From an uncultured Methanobrevibacter sp. (GTDB lineage Archaea > Methanobacteriota > Methanobacteria > Methanobacteriales > Methanobacteriaceae): DNA of 57,509 nt. Positions within the stretch are counted from its first letter, which is position 1; the number at the start of each line of letters is the position of its first letter. Under the pieces are notes generated by a model, which ran no database searches, was not told where the DNA came from, and was given only the letters and a program-made list of their open reading frames with translations. Shown one piece after another: positions 10,801 to 18,714 of this stretch. Made by a program: the position numbers and the translations under genes. The DNA lies in the NCBI RefSeq assembly GCF_902771435.1, contig NZ_CACXXB010000011.1:1-57509 (forward strand), given 5' to 3'.

Positions 10801-12702
10801 TATCTAAACCGTCCTGAGAATAATGCCAAAGCCTTTGAAGTCATTAATGGAGTAAGATTCTATCATTCCGGAGATTTTGTTAAAGTCACTGAAGATGGGG
10901 ACTATTATGTATTCGGAAGAATGGACAACCAAATCAAACTTAGAGGTTTGAGAATTGAAATAGGTGAAATTGAAGTTGGCCTTTCAAAATTCCCTGGAAT
11001 CAAATCCGTTGCGGTTGTTGTTAAAAAAATCAAGGGCAATGATCATTTGTGTGCATATTTCACAGTTCATGATGAATACAGGGACGAAAATCGTGAAGAA
11101 AACGGATATTCCATTGACATTGACGAGTTAAAGGCATCTCTTGCTGAAAAATTGGTATATTACATGGTTCCAACAGTCTACATGGAGCTTGACGAAATGC
11201 CTCAAACCGTAAACGGCAAAACAGACTTGAGAAACTTGCCTGAACCAGTTCTAATCACTGAATATGTCGCTCCTGAAAATGACATTGAAGCATTCTTTGC
11301 AAACTTATTTGCAGAAATTTTAGGACTTGATGAAGTAAGTGTCACTGACAGCTTCTTTGAAATCGGTGGAACATCACTATTAGTTACTAAAATCACTATG
11401 GAAGCTTTAAATAGAAACTATAATTTAAGTTATGGTGATGTCTTCTCAAATCCGACTCCAAGGGCATTATCAGAGTTTATCCTGTCTGATGAAACATTTG
11501 AGAAAAAAGAGGAATTGGCATATGATTATTCTCAAATCAATGACCTGCTCAAGAAAAACAATCTTGAAAGTATTGTTGGCGGTGAAATTCAGGACAGCTT
11601 AGGCAATATTTTACTTACAGGTGCAACAGGATTTTTAGGAATACATGTACTTCGTGAAATACTTGAAAATGAAAATGGTGAAGTTTACTGTTTCATCAGG
11701 TCAAATAAAGTATTGAGCGGCGAGGAAAGATTAAAATCATTACTGTTCTATTACTTCTCCAATGAATATGGGGAGCTATTCGGAGAAAAATTACATGTCA
11801 TTGAGGGAGACATTACTAATTTCGAAGACTTTGAAAGTCTTATTAATGAAAAAATTGACACTATAGTCAACTGTGCAGCTAATGTAAAACACTTCTCATC
11901 AGGAACAGATATTGAGGACATTAACCTTGGCGGTGTAATTAACGGACTTAAATTTGCAAAGATGAAAAATGCAAAATATGTCCAGGTTTCAACATACAGT
12001 ATTGCCGGTGAAAGTATAAACAATTATCCTCCTGTTGATGTCAAATTCACTGAAAATGATTTGTTCATTGGTCAGGCTGTAGACAATCAGTATCTCAGCT
12101 CCAAATTCTTAGCAGAACGTGCCGTTCTGGAAGCTGCTGTCAATGATGACTTGGACGTTAAAATCATGAGGGTTGGAAACTTAATGGCAAGAAGCTCTGA
12201 CAGTGAATTCCAAATCAACTTTGAAACAAATGGTTTCATCAATAGGTTAAAGGCATTTGTAACAATTGGAAAAATGCCTTATTCAATGCTGATGAATAAT
12301 GTTGAATTTTCACCGATTGACGTAACTGCGAAAGCTATCATAAACCTTTCAAAGACTCCTAAGGAGTGCACTGTTTTCCATCCATATGATTATCACAGCA
12401 TTTCCTTTGGAGATATAATTGATATTATCAAACCTTTAGGTTTAAATATCGAACCTGCTGAGGAAGAGGATTATGAAAATGCTTTAGATGAGGCACTTGC
12501 GGATAAATCAAAACAGGAAGGAGTGTCCGGTCTCATCACTTCAATAGGTTCCGGTAAAGTTAAAAAGATTTGGGTGCCTGTTGACAATACCTACACTATC
12601 CAGGCGTTATACCGTTTAGGCATTAAATGGCCATTCATATCTGAAGAATACATTTACACCTTTGTCAAATATTTGGATGATGTGGATTTCTTTAGTATTT
12701 AG
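4885..12702 (+). CDS. Two-module non-ribosomal peptide synthetase with terminal reductase
   Basis: 2605 residues; ATG with GGTGAT upstream. Domains by motif: C domain (about 1-420, QHILLDG near 126-132 in place of HHxxxDG); a second partial C domain with only a C-lobe (about 430-610); A1 (about 625-1105, YTSGSTG near 760, YGPTE near 906, NGKTD); carrier T1 with GLTSL near 1143; full C domain (HHIIVDG near 1311); A2 (YTSGSTG near 1763, YGPTE near 1914, NGKTD); carrier T2 with GGTSL near 2164; thioester reductase (GATGFLG near 2246, YLSSK at 2403-2407). It should activate two building blocks, join them and release the product by NAD(P)H-dependent reduction as an aldehyde or alcohol, which may cyclise. 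The starter C domain suggests N-acylation. A1 has Ile (811) where amino-acid-activating A domains carry Asp. No phosphopantetheinyl transferase gene is in the window. Function inferred from family. Confidence 0.93.
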   Translation: MDLFNLSSAQKMLLFSEINNPQNDSFYLKFRKDYDLDDFENVKLAIESISKEYLNLQLKYDENGEFKQYFVDNDVVVNSFDVSDENIDEFIKEYLDKPFDDVFDAPLYKWAVLKTNDSAVLIGVVQHILLDGTSLYSIVPREIDRYLECIKNNEEYVPIDYSYETYVKDELEYLNSDDAKADKKYWLDTLKDYSQDWYSFDDSEFGFFEILLDQIPDFEYSPFIISLALNLLYFSKSKKGNESFKDIVLNTSVHGRYFNQDDALGMFVNTIPLRLTCDEDLTFDELLAYSKSVLKEGLPHAKLQFSEYTTDLRNMGIDPDCISTFSIVSNSTDYGSKFLNLQKDIKFPLHFRINKNYSDKKGLQSIFIEYDKSCFNLKEIKFLADGLKDLLRQVTDDSSKKCSEYHVNEIEFFKAENYYNNLINSFDHSTTISPDVSGDEVNFVKISKPIDIEKLKYLSSEYRMSKEKLLLATFLYNLTKFSFSKDILIAYDRVAAGYHFNTDMSVRQYMEDFKKSFQEYKNYPLLHNNKLNFESEVLFVVDEYDTKDYKLVFNFESGNINVRYDESFYSEELMETFLDSMDVLFDRFCSGDELLKNISIRREIELDEGFEIKLANEGIVNKVFENIASENPQKTILYAEDGELTYDELNRKANKIANGLIKRGVSIEDRIMVMMRRNSDLIAAVLGIVKAGAAFIPIDPNYPKNRINQILEDSDSKFVITSSEIDYGGENRIDVDELLLEENYSNPEVDLTPDNLCFLIYTSGSTGKPKGVMITHRGITNYVANVEENVPIYELNHKCNKFISISTVSFIVFLREIFGTILNGLPVVFANDEQAVDPLELVGLFKATGAEGFGSTPTRLLEYLQLEEIQDVVGKCNVIIVGGEGFPPVLYDRLSKYTMADIYNSYGPTEVTIASHYKLIDSNEVTAGWEMLNVVDKIMDIDGNQLPAYVTGEIYVGGAGIARGYLNNPEQTQKVFLTLNGIPYYNTGDLGNKDAHGELYVSGRNDTQIKLRGLRIELSEIEGTIANYENVSLSKVVVKKLNNVEHLCAYFTASCDIDIDDLKQHLIDSLPEYMVPSYFTQLESFPKTPNGKTDFKNLPDPEIGVDEFIKPRTAIEKELFNIVSDILGVDEFGVNTDLFNIGLTSLSVIKLTSAIYNKLNAQLNVTEILKYKTIEKIASKIKIVDDEASDIQEFYPLTSNQLGVYFDCIKDPDNTAYNLPKKMEFSEGIDVDKLKSSIITAIENHPYLKTIIVMENGEVYQQRRDSLKVDDLIEVVDEANIDEFVKPFKLDEGPLFRFKIVGNSMLLADFHHIIVDGTSLNILFDEISKIYDGKDYELEELDGFEYSLNEIKTEQSSLYEEAKLFFSHKVKEFDDATLIAQDINGDESEGNAAMEDIFLDKESIDKFCIESNLSQNNLFLAATSFVLNKFVFNRDILIATITNGRFNPNQQKTLAMMVKTLPLALKLDSNSNLKEYLEYINGEWLNVLAYSSYPLTEISNEFDITPEILYAYHGKIIEDIEIGGMKVERQSIDYEGLKFKININVVEVDGQYRIFCEYNDQLYSEKLINTFLDCIRIVLNKFLTFDENTLMKDISIIENDDWGVDDFEYDEIPEDRLNKIFENQVELHPDRVILYADDGEFTYAKLNEKANRIAHSLIKKGVGPEDRVMFVLNRNSNAIASIFGILKSGAAFIPVDSEYPSERIEHVLTDSESKFIIVDDVIEKKGLDLSQYSDNLLDVNELLKEEDTSNPDPDVHANNMAYLIYTSGSTGLPKGVILEHGNIANFVYPDPRNICTYELVHNLEKEDYKVLSTTTVAFDVFQQELMGSLLNGVPMVFANDTEYKDPIEMMDLINRSGANVYVATPSRLLQYLEIEAMQETMYGFKVYIHAGEPFSARLYELLSENSNGKFFNMYGPTETTVYCNGQLLESSDIHIGKELFNVHEMVMDFDSNPLPPNVIGELFIAGKGVSREYLNRPENNAKAFEVINGVRFYHSGDFVKVTEDGDYYVFGRMDNQIKLRGLRIEIGEIEVGLSKFPGIKSVAVVVKKIKGNDHLCAYFTVHDEYRDENREENGYSIDIDELKASLAEKLVYYMVPTVYMELDEMPQTVNGKTDLRNLPEPVLITEYVAPENDIEAFFANLFAEILGLDEVSVTDSFFEIGGTSLLVTKITMEALNRNYNLSYGDVFSNPTPRALSEFILSDETFEKKEELAYDYSQINDLLKKNNLESIVGGEIQDSLGNILLTGATGFLGIHVLREILENENGEVYCFIRSNKVLSGEERLKSLLFYYFSNEYGELFGEKLHVIEGDITNFEDFESLINEKIDTIVNCAANVKHFSSGTDIEDINLGGVINGLKFAKMKNAKYVQVSTYSIAGESINNYPPVDVKFTENDLFIGQAVDNQYLSSKFLAERAVLEAAVNDDLDVKIMRVGNLMARSSDSEFQINFETNGFINRLKAFVTIGKMPYSMLMNNVEFSPIDVTAKAIINLSKTPKECTVFHPYDYHSISFGDIIDIIKPLGLNIEPAEEEDYENALDEALADKSKQEGVSGLITSIGSGKVKKIWVPVDNTYTIQALYRLGIKWPFISEEYIYTFVKYLDDVDFFSI

Positions 12703-12713
12703 AGGTTAAGGCG

Positions 12714-14441
12714 ATGTATGAGAGAAATTATAAATTATTGCGAAATAAATTTGGGGAATTTTTCTTCCCAACATTATTCACATCCATGGCGGGCAATATC
12801 TGTTTGTTTGTAGATGGTTTGATTGTAAGTTTTTTAATTGGTGCGAGCAATCTTGCACCAATCCAAATAGTCGCTCCGGTAATTACTTTTGTCAATCTTA
12901 TTTACTGGATGATTGGATTGGGAGGCAGTGTGCTTTGTTCTGTTTCAAAAGCGGAATTTGACGATGAAACAAGTAACGGTTACTTTTCGGTATCACTCAT
13001 TTCACTCATTTCGATTGGGGTGTTAATTACTATATTGGGACTGTTGTTTTCCGGCAATATTGCACAGTTCTTATGCATTTCCCAACCTGGCCTGGCTTCA
13101 GATGTTAAAAGTTATTTCATAGCATTGATAATAGGAATGCCTTTTTTATGTTATATGATGAGTTTATCTTATTTTATAAGGGCAGATGGTATTCCAACAT
13201 TGCCTTTCAGAGCCATACTGGTTGCTAACATTGTCAATATCTGTTTTGACATAATTTATATTAAAGTTTTTGGCATGGGACTTTCAGGTGCGGCATTGGC
13301 TACATCAACAGGTTATTTGGTCGGATCCGTTTTAATTTCATATTACTTCTTTAAAAAAGAGCGCACATTGGAATTTATTAGATTGAAAGTAAATTCATTC
13401 TTTAATTTCCTTAAAAAAATAGTAACTTCAGGATTTTCATCCGCATCAACCCAGCTATACTTAACCTTAAAATTGCTTGTAATAAACATTTTGGTTGGTC
13501 TTTGTATTGGAAAAGCTGGTGTTGTTGCATTCAGTATTTGTTATAACAGTTTATTCATATTATACATTTTCCTGATTGGAACCGCACAGACAATGTCTCC
13601 AATAGTGTCCGTTTACTTTAAGGAGGAAGACTATTCAGGCGTTAATTTTATTGTAAAAAGATCTTTAAAAATTGTTTTGGCTTCAAGTTTGGCACTGTCT
13701 GTTTTATTGATTGTGTATCCTCAAGCTTTGCTGTTCCTGTATAGTGTTAAAAATCCTGCGGATGTTCCTGTTGTATTGAATGCATTAAGGATATTTGCAA
13801 TAAGTTATGTTGGAACCGCAATCACATTCCTATATACGTTTTATGCTCAGGCAATTCAAAGGAATCAGTTATCTACTATTATTTCATTGCTTGAAGGTTT
13901 TGTTTTGCCAATTTCTGTTGCAGTCATACTTATTTATCCACTTGGGGGAGATGGAATCTGGATTTCATTTGCAATGGCTGAATTGTTGACAATATTATTC
14001 ATCTTCTTTTATTCAAAATACATTAATAAAAAGACCAACGGTGAATACACTGGATTTTTCATCAATAAGCATAATGATGATGAAAAGGTTTTCGAACATA
14101 CCATCTCTGGCGATGTTGAAGAGGCGGTTAAGCTGTCTCGTGGTGTTCAGGATTACTTAAAGGGTAATAAATCAGCGACTTTAGTAAGTCTTGCTATTGA
14201 GGAAATGCTTGTAAATATCATTAACAATAATGAAAGCATTGATACAATAGATGTTATTGTTAGAAAGGATGATGACAATATTCTGATTTCCATTAAGGAT
14301 ACCGGTGTTGAATTCAATCCGGTTATTGAAAAGGAAAGTCTTGAATTCGATAATATATCTGTTTTAAATAAAATTGCAGATAAAATTGATTATTCAAGGG
14401 TTTTAGGTTTAAACAGTACTGTAATCACTATCAAAAATTAA
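12714..14441 (+). CDS. MATE family exporter fused to an RsbW-like ATPase domain
   Basis: 575 residues. About the first 440 form a MATE (multidrug and toxin extrusion) transporter with some twelve hydrophobic helices; these antiporters export small organic molecules. The last 115 or so are a GHKL ATPase module like anti-sigma factors RsbW/SpoIIAB: LAIEEMLVN near residue 492 (N box) and KDTGVEFNP near 530 (G1 box); the glycine-rich G2 box is weak. The start lies 11 bases after the NRPS stop, and its ribosome binding site (GAGGT) overlaps that stop, so the two genes are translationally coupled. The obvious inference is export of the NRPS 1 product. The ATPase domain is odd, because MATE pumps use ion gradients, so it may be regulatory. 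A bidirectional hairpin follows the gene. Confidence 0.85.
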   Translation: MYERNYKLLRNKFGEFFFPTLFTSMAGNICLFVDGLIVSFLIGASNLAPIQIVAPVITFVNLIYWMIGLGGSVLCSVSKAEFDDETSNGYFSVSLISLISIGVLITILGLLFSGNIAQFLCISQPGLASDVKSYFIALIIGMPFLCYMMSLSYFIRADGIPTLPFRAILVANIVNICFDIIYIKVFGMGLSGAALATSTGYLVGSVLISYYFFKKERTLEFIRLKVNSFFNFLKKIVTSGFSSASTQLYLTLKLLVINILVGLCIGKAGVVAFSICYNSLFILYIFLIGTAQTMSPIVSVYFKEEDYSGVNFIVKRSLKIVLASSLALSVLLIVYPQALLFLYSVKNPADVPVVLNALRIFAISYVGTAITFLYTFYAQAIQRNQLSTIISLLEGFVLPISVAVILIYPLGGDGIWISFAMAELLTILFIFFYSKYINKKTNGEYTGFFINKHNDDEKVFEHTISGDVEEAVKLSRGVQDYLKGNKSATLVSLAIEEMLVNIINNNESIDTIDVIVRKDDDNILISIKDTGVEFNPVIEKESLEFDNISVLNKIADKIDYSRVLGLNSTVITIKN

Positions 14442-14450
14442 ACTATAAAA

Positions 14451-14470
14451 AGGGAAATTTCAAATTCCCT
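14451..14470. terminator. Hairpin between convergent MATE and flpA genes
   Basis: AGGGAA, an 8-base loop, then TTCCCT, with A-rich sequence before and T-rich sequence after. It lies in the 42-base gap between two converging genes, so it can serve both as a terminator. Confidence 0.55.
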
Positions 14471-14483
14471 ATTTTATTTATTT

Positions 14484-15125
14484 TTAAAAATTTTTTTCTA
14501 CCAAAAATGCAATATGGTCTTTCTCGTAAGGTTCCAGTTTTACTTTTTCAATAATTCTAAAGCCTTTTTCTTTCAATTTTTTCTCTTGTTCCTTGAATAT
14601 CTTTTTTGGCTTTTGTACAACATCAATACTTCTTGCTTTTATCATTAAAAGGCCAACACCATCATCCTTTGCAAAAAGATTCATATTTTTCATAAAAAGT
14701 TCGCTCTGTGTTGGTTGGGCGACATCACAGTAGACCAAGTCAACCTTTTCAACAATGTTCATATATTCTTTGGGTTTGGTTGCATCGCCTAAAATCGGAG
14801 CAATATTATGCCTTTGGCGTGAAAGCTGAACTAATTTTTTCGCTGTTGTTGGTGAAAATTCAACTGCATATATTCTTCCATTGATTACAATATCAGAAAT
14901 ATGGGAAACTGTTGTTCCGGTTGAAGCACCCAGGTACAGGACTTTTGAGGTTTCCTGAATCTCCAGATTTTCCAATCCGTTTAAAAGGGCTGCAGCTAGT
15001 TTTGAACGTCTGGGATTCCATATCCTATACTCTTCATCCTCTTTGATTAGCTCTTCACCATAAACTGAAATTCCGGGAGTCAGATTTTTGGTGGCAACAT
15101 TTCCATCTTTAAAATAAACGTTCAT
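14484..15125 (-). CDS. flpA: Fibrillarin-like rRNA/tRNA 2'-O-methyltransferase
   Basis: 213 residues, the usual archaeal fibrillarin length. Small N-terminal domain with EYRIWNPRRSKLAAAL near residues 32-47, then a Rossmann SAM-binding fold: VLYLGASTGTTVSHISD, YAVEFSP, ILGDATKP and VDLVYCDVAQP. It methylates the 2'-OH of rRNA and tRNA positions chosen by C/D-box guide RNAs, working with Nop5 and L7Ae. The nop5 gene lies directly upstream with only three bases between the two frames, and the flpA ribosome binding site (GGAGAT) lies within the 3' end of nop5, so the pair is an operon. Nothing unusual is seen. Confidence 0.97.
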   Translation of the reverse strand: MNVYFKDGNVATKNLTPGISVYGEELIKEDEEYRIWNPRRSKLAAALLNGLENLEIQETSKVLYLGASTGTTVSHISDIVINGRIYAVEFSPTTAKKLVQLSRQRHNIAPILGDATKPKEYMNIVEKVDLVYCDVAQPTQSELFMKNMNLFAKDDGVGLLMIKARSIDVVQKPKKIFKEQEKKLKEKGFRIIEKVKLEPYEKDHIAFLVEKNF

Positions 15126-15128
15126 GCT

Positions 15129-16280
15129 TTATCTCCTTTTCTTTCTTTTTTTACCTTTTCTCTTCTTATTTTTTGATTTGCCTTTTTCTTCTTTTCTTTT
15201 TTTAGTGGTTTTTGTTGGAAAAGGATTGTTTTTTTCAATTTCTTCTATTTTCTGGGTAAAATCATTAAATGCATTTTCATCAAATGTTTTTGTAAAAACG
15301 TCTCTTCTGACTGCCAGGGATATTTTGCCTGCAAGCATACGGGCAATTTTTCCGCGATTCCACCATTTTGCACCTCTTACCTGAGGATGCTGGTATATTA
15401 ATCCGTATTTAGGTGGACGGTCTCCGCTTTTCAAATGTCTAAACAGTGCCTTTTCAGCACCCATTATCTGAACTGTGCTTGAAGGATATGTTGCAAGTCT
15501 TTTAAGACCGCCTGCATGTGAAATTAATTTTGCTCCAAGTGATGATCCGACAAGAAGTCTTAAGTTAGGTGCAATCTCTTCCATTTTGCTGTCGATATAC
15601 TCTTCAATTTCTTTTCTTGTTTTTTGAAGCTCAAAAATGGAATTTGCATATCTGTTCATAATCTCTAAGTCAAGCGGATTGATATCATCCTCCAAATCCA
15701 GGACATTGCTTGGAAATGCATCAGGCTTTGCCTGCATGATGTTTTCTTTAGTTTTATTTTGAGATATTAACTTTATATAAGTCTCATTATTCTTGATAAC
15801 GTCCATTTCAGGGAAATACAATGCATACCATTCTCTAATTCTCTCAATTAATTTGGAAATTGACTCATCAATCTCATCAATTGAGTTGATGGCCTGAATC
15901 AGATGTTTATCTTCACTTGCTGATTCCTTTTTAATTTTGTAGATGGCCAATCTTTGATAAATGTCGATGATGTCTTCACTATCCAAACCAAATTCCTCGT
16001 AATTGCTTCTCAGATATTCTCCTGCCTGGTTTGGATTTTGAATTTTGATATTGTCGATTGAGTAATCTGATAATCTTTTGTTGGATTCAATGATGATTTC
16101 ATCATAGTCCTGCAGCACTTCCTCAATTATTTCCCTTTCTTCAGCTACAATTTTTTTATCTTCGATTTCTGCCAATCGGTTAAGTATTTCCTGCTCTGGA
16201 AACGGTTTTTCTGCAATTAATTCATTTTCACTGTTAAAGGCTAAAAATCCTTTTGTGCAGTATGTAATATAACATTCCAT
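15129..16280 (-). CDS. nop5: C/D-box RNP scaffold protein Nop5 (Nop56/58)
   Basis: 383 residues. N-terminal fibrillarin-binding domain, a long charged coiled coil in the middle (roughly 110-240), and the C-terminal NOP domain with the signature LLVGSSLGAKLISHAGGL near 240-260 and GAEKALFRHL. The last 40 or so residues are almost all Lys, Arg and Glu, a typical low-complexity tail. The protein bridges L7Ae-bound guide RNA and fibrillarin to form the rRNA/tRNA 2'-O-methylation complex. It is the first gene of the nop5-flpA operon. No ribosome binding site is seen before the ATG, so the transcript may be leaderless. Confidence 0.96.
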   Translation of the reverse strand: MECYITYCTKGFLAFNSENELIAEKPFPEQEILNRLAEIEDKKIVAEEREIIEEVLQDYDEIIIESNKRLSDYSIDNIKIQNPNQAGEYLRSNYEEFGLDSEDIIDIYQRLAIYKIKKESASEDKHLIQAINSIDEIDESISKLIERIREWYALYFPEMDVIKNNETYIKLISQNKTKENIMQAKPDAFPSNVLDLEDDINPLDLEIMNRYANSIFELQKTRKEIEEYIDSKMEEIAPNLRLLVGSSLGAKLISHAGGLKRLATYPSSTVQIMGAEKALFRHLKSGDRPPKYGLIYQHPQVRGAKWWNRGKIARMLAGKISLAVRRDVFTKTFDENAFNDFTQKIEEIEKNNPFPTKTTKKRKEEKGKSKNKKRKGKKRKKRR

Positions 16281-16420
16281 AAAATAAATTATTAATTTTA
16301 TTTTTAATAAGTATTTTCAATATCTAATTGTCAGTTTAAAAGTTTCTGTCCGGATTTTAATTGAAAATTATTTTTCAAGTTTTAAAGTATTTTTAGAATG
16401 AAATTTAAAATATTAAATGT

Positions 16421-16960
16421 ATGTCTCAAGAAAGTTTAGATGATTTAAAGTATGAGTTGGAACTTAAAAATGCTGAAATTGATGAGCTGACTATGGAACT
16501 TCAGGAAAAGAATGAGGAAATTAACAAGCTGAAGCTATATTCGACCAAGTTAAAATACGAAAGGAAAAACCTGGAAGATAAACTTGACACTAAAATTGAC
16601 TATGACAAATCCCGAATGAAGGAACTGGACGATTTGACTGAAAAATTAAAGGAAAAGGATTTGATTATTGAAGATAAGCAGGATCAGGTTAAATACTTGA
16701 GGTCTTTAATTGATGACTACAAGTCCCAGTTAAATTCAAACACTGAAAATCTTGAGGTTCAGCTTAGAAAAATAACAAAGAATTATGAGGATTTGCTTAA
16801 GCAAAAGGACTCCATCATTGAAAAACAAGATGAGGAGATTTCAAATTTAATCAAATCTCGTGATGAAATTATAAAATCCAATAAGACCAATCTCATTAGC
16901 TTAAAATTGCAAAATGAAAAATATCAAGAAATCATCGATAAATTTACAAAAACTAATTAA
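16421..16960 (+). CDS. Hypothetical coiled-coil protein, 179 aa
   Basis: 179 residues, almost entirely heptad-like and rich in Glu, Lys, Leu and Asp, for example ELTMELQEKNEEINKLK near 22-38. It lacks signal peptide, membrane segment and cysteines, so it is a cytoplasmic alpha-helical rod, probably dimeric. I do not recognise a family. It lies 24 bases before pyrD on the same strand and may share its transcript, which need not mean a shared function. No ribosome binding site is visible before the ATG. Coding character is good: consistent codon use and full-length periodicity. Confidence 0.7.
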   Translation: MSQESLDDLKYELELKNAEIDELTMELQEKNEEINKLKLYSTKLKYERKNLEDKLDTKIDYDKSRMKELDDLTEKLKEKDLIIEDKQDQVKYLRSLIDDYKSQLNSNTENLEVQLRKITKNYEDLLKQKDSIIEKQDEEISNLIKSRDEIIKSNKTNLISLKLQNEKYQEIIDKFTKTN

Positions 16961-16984
16961 ATAATTAATTACAAAGTTGATAAT

Positions 16985-17896
16985 ATGTTAAAAACAGATG
17001 TTTGTGGAGTAGAATTTAGAAATCCATTGATGTTGGCTGCAGGCATTATGGGCAGCAATGCTTCATCTATGAATTGGATTTTAAAATCAGGAGCCGGAGG
17101 GGTAGTTTCTAAATCTTTTTCTTTAAATCCTCATCCGGGATATCCGAACCCGACAACCGTTGCAGTTGAAGGGGGAATTTTAAACGCAATCGGACTTTCA
17201 AATCCTGGTGTTGACAATTTCAAGGAAGAACTAAAAAAGATTGAAAGGGAAAATAATGTTGTCATTGCTTCAATTTACGGAGCTACACCTGATGAGTTTT
17301 CAAGGTTAGTCGGTGAAGTTCAGGAATACGTTGACATGATCGAGTTGAATATTTCATGCCCTCATGCAATGGAGGGTTTTGGAGCATCAATCGGTCAGGA
17401 TTGTAATTTAAGTCATACTATTGTATCTGCCGCAAAAGATGCTGCAGAAGTTCCAATTATAGCGAAATTAACACCGAATGTCACTGACATTACAGAAATT
17501 GCAAAAACCTGTGAGGATGCTGGGGCTGATTGTTTGTCTCTCATTAACACATTGGGGCCTGGAATGAAAATCAATATTGATGTGGCAAGGCCTGTATTGT
17601 TCCATAAATCCGGTGGAATGAGCGGAAAGGCAATAAAGCCGATTGCAATCAGTAATGTTTATTCAGTTTTCGAGGCTGTTGACATTCCATTGATTGGTGT
17701 TGGTGGAATTTACACCTTTGAGGATGTTGTAGAATTTATATTCGCCGGTGCAAGGGCAGTTCAAATAGGTACAGCCATCATGGATGAAGGTGTAACTGTA
17801 TTTGATGACATTAACAAAGGATTGGAGAAATTCATGACTGAAAAAGGTTATTCATCAATTGATGAAATGGTAGGATTGGCACATAGGGAGTTGTAA
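16985..17896 (+). CDS. pyrD: Dihydroorotate dehydrogenase, catalytic subunit
   Basis: 303 residues. FMN-binding TIM barrel of the class 1B type: NPLMLAAGIMGSNASSM near the start, SKSFSLNPHPGYPNPT, ELNISCPH near 120, AKLTPNVTDI near 160, and GVGGIYTFEDVVEFI.AGARAVQIGTA near the end. The cytosolic class 1B enzyme oxidises dihydroorotate to orotate (step 4 of pyrimidine synthesis) and passes electrons to NAD through the PyrK subunit. pyrK follows after two bases, which supports the 1B assignment. The Cys in NISCPH is the catalytic base of class 1 enzymes. Confidence 0.96.
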   Translation: MLKTDVCGVEFRNPLMLAAGIMGSNASSMNWILKSGAGGVVSKSFSLNPHPGYPNPTTVAVEGGILNAIGLSNPGVDNFKEELKKIERENNVVIASIYGATPDEFSRLVGEVQEYVDMIELNISCPHAMEGFGASIGQDCNLSHTIVSAAKDAAEVPIIAKLTPNVTDITEIAKTCEDAGADCLSLINTLGPGMKINIDVARPVLFHKSGGMSGKAIKPIAISNVYSVFEAVDIPLIGVGGIYTFEDVVEFIFAGARAVQIGTAIMDEGVTVFDDINKGLEKFMTEKGYSSIDEMVGLAHREL

Positions 17897-17898
17897 AT

Positions 17899-18699
17899 AT
17901 GATAAACGAACCGAAAATAGTGGAAATAAAAGAGATTATTGATGAGACTCCTACAATTAAAACTTTTAAATTTGATTGGGATTATGAAACTCTTGGAAAA
18001 CCTAATCCTGGCGAATTTTTAATGGTTTGGAACTTTAAAAATGAAAAGCCGATGTCAATTTCACAAATCAATGATAATGAGTTGGCCATTACTGTTAAGA
18101 ATATTGGTGAGTTTACCTCCCAACTGCATGATTTAAAAGTCGGCGACCAGATTGGAATCAGAGGCAGCTACGGTAACGGTTTTAATAATTCATTTGAAGG
18201 CAAAAACATATTGGCTATTGGTGGGGGAGTTGGTATGGCTCCGATTAGTTCAATAGCTACTGATTTGCTTGAAAAAGGCAATGACGTCACTGTCGTATCA
18301 GCGGCTCAAACAAAAGATGAATTGTTGTTCATCGACAGTTTGGAAAAGTTGGGTGCCAATGTTTGTCCATGCACTGATGATGGAAGTTTTGGCTTTGAAG
18401 GATTCGCAACAGATTGTACTATAAGTTTACTTGAAGATTCGACTTATGATTATGCATTTGTTTGCGGACCTGAGATAATGATGAAAGGACTATTCGATAT
18501 TCTTGAAGCATCTTCAATAACTGCACAATATTCTCTTGAAAGATATATGAAATGCGCTCTAGGTGTATGTGGACAATGTTGTGTTGATAGTGAAGGATGG
18601 AGAATTTGTGTAGAGGGTCCCGTTTTTGAAAATGATAAAATTAAACAAATTTCAGAGTTTGGAAAATACAGAAGGGACGCTTCTGGTGTAAAATATTAA
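17899..18699 (+). CDS. pyrK: Dihydroorotate dehydrogenase electron transfer subunit
   Basis: 266 residues. Ferredoxin-reductase-like fold: FAD-binding part to about residue 100 with KPMSISQ, NAD-binding part with AIGGGVGMAPI near 110-120, and a C-terminal 2Fe-2S motif CALGVCGQCCVDSEGWRIC near 213-231. It takes electrons from PyrD's FMN through the iron-sulfur cluster and FAD to NAD. It starts two bases after the pyrD stop, with GGGAG at the end of pyrD acting as ribosome binding site, so the two are translationally coupled. Confidence 0.96.
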   Translation: MINEPKIVEIKEIIDETPTIKTFKFDWDYETLGKPNPGEFLMVWNFKNEKPMSISQINDNELAITVKNIGEFTSQLHDLKVGDQIGIRGSYGNGFNNSFEGKNILAIGGGVGMAPISSIATDLLEKGNDVTVVSAAQTKDELLFIDSLEKLGANVCPCTDDGSFGFEGFATDCTISLLEDSTYDYAFVCGPEIMMKGLFDILEASSITAQYSLERYMKCALGVCGQCCVDSEGWRICVEGPVFENDKIKQISEFGKYRRDASGVKY

Positions 18700-18714
18700 T
18701 ATACGGGTGATATC

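Noticed and set aside
5000..12700. Many open frames on the minus strand across NRPS 1, and plus-strand ones across NRPS 2
   Set aside because: They follow from codon bias of the real genes and show no conserved motifs or start signals.
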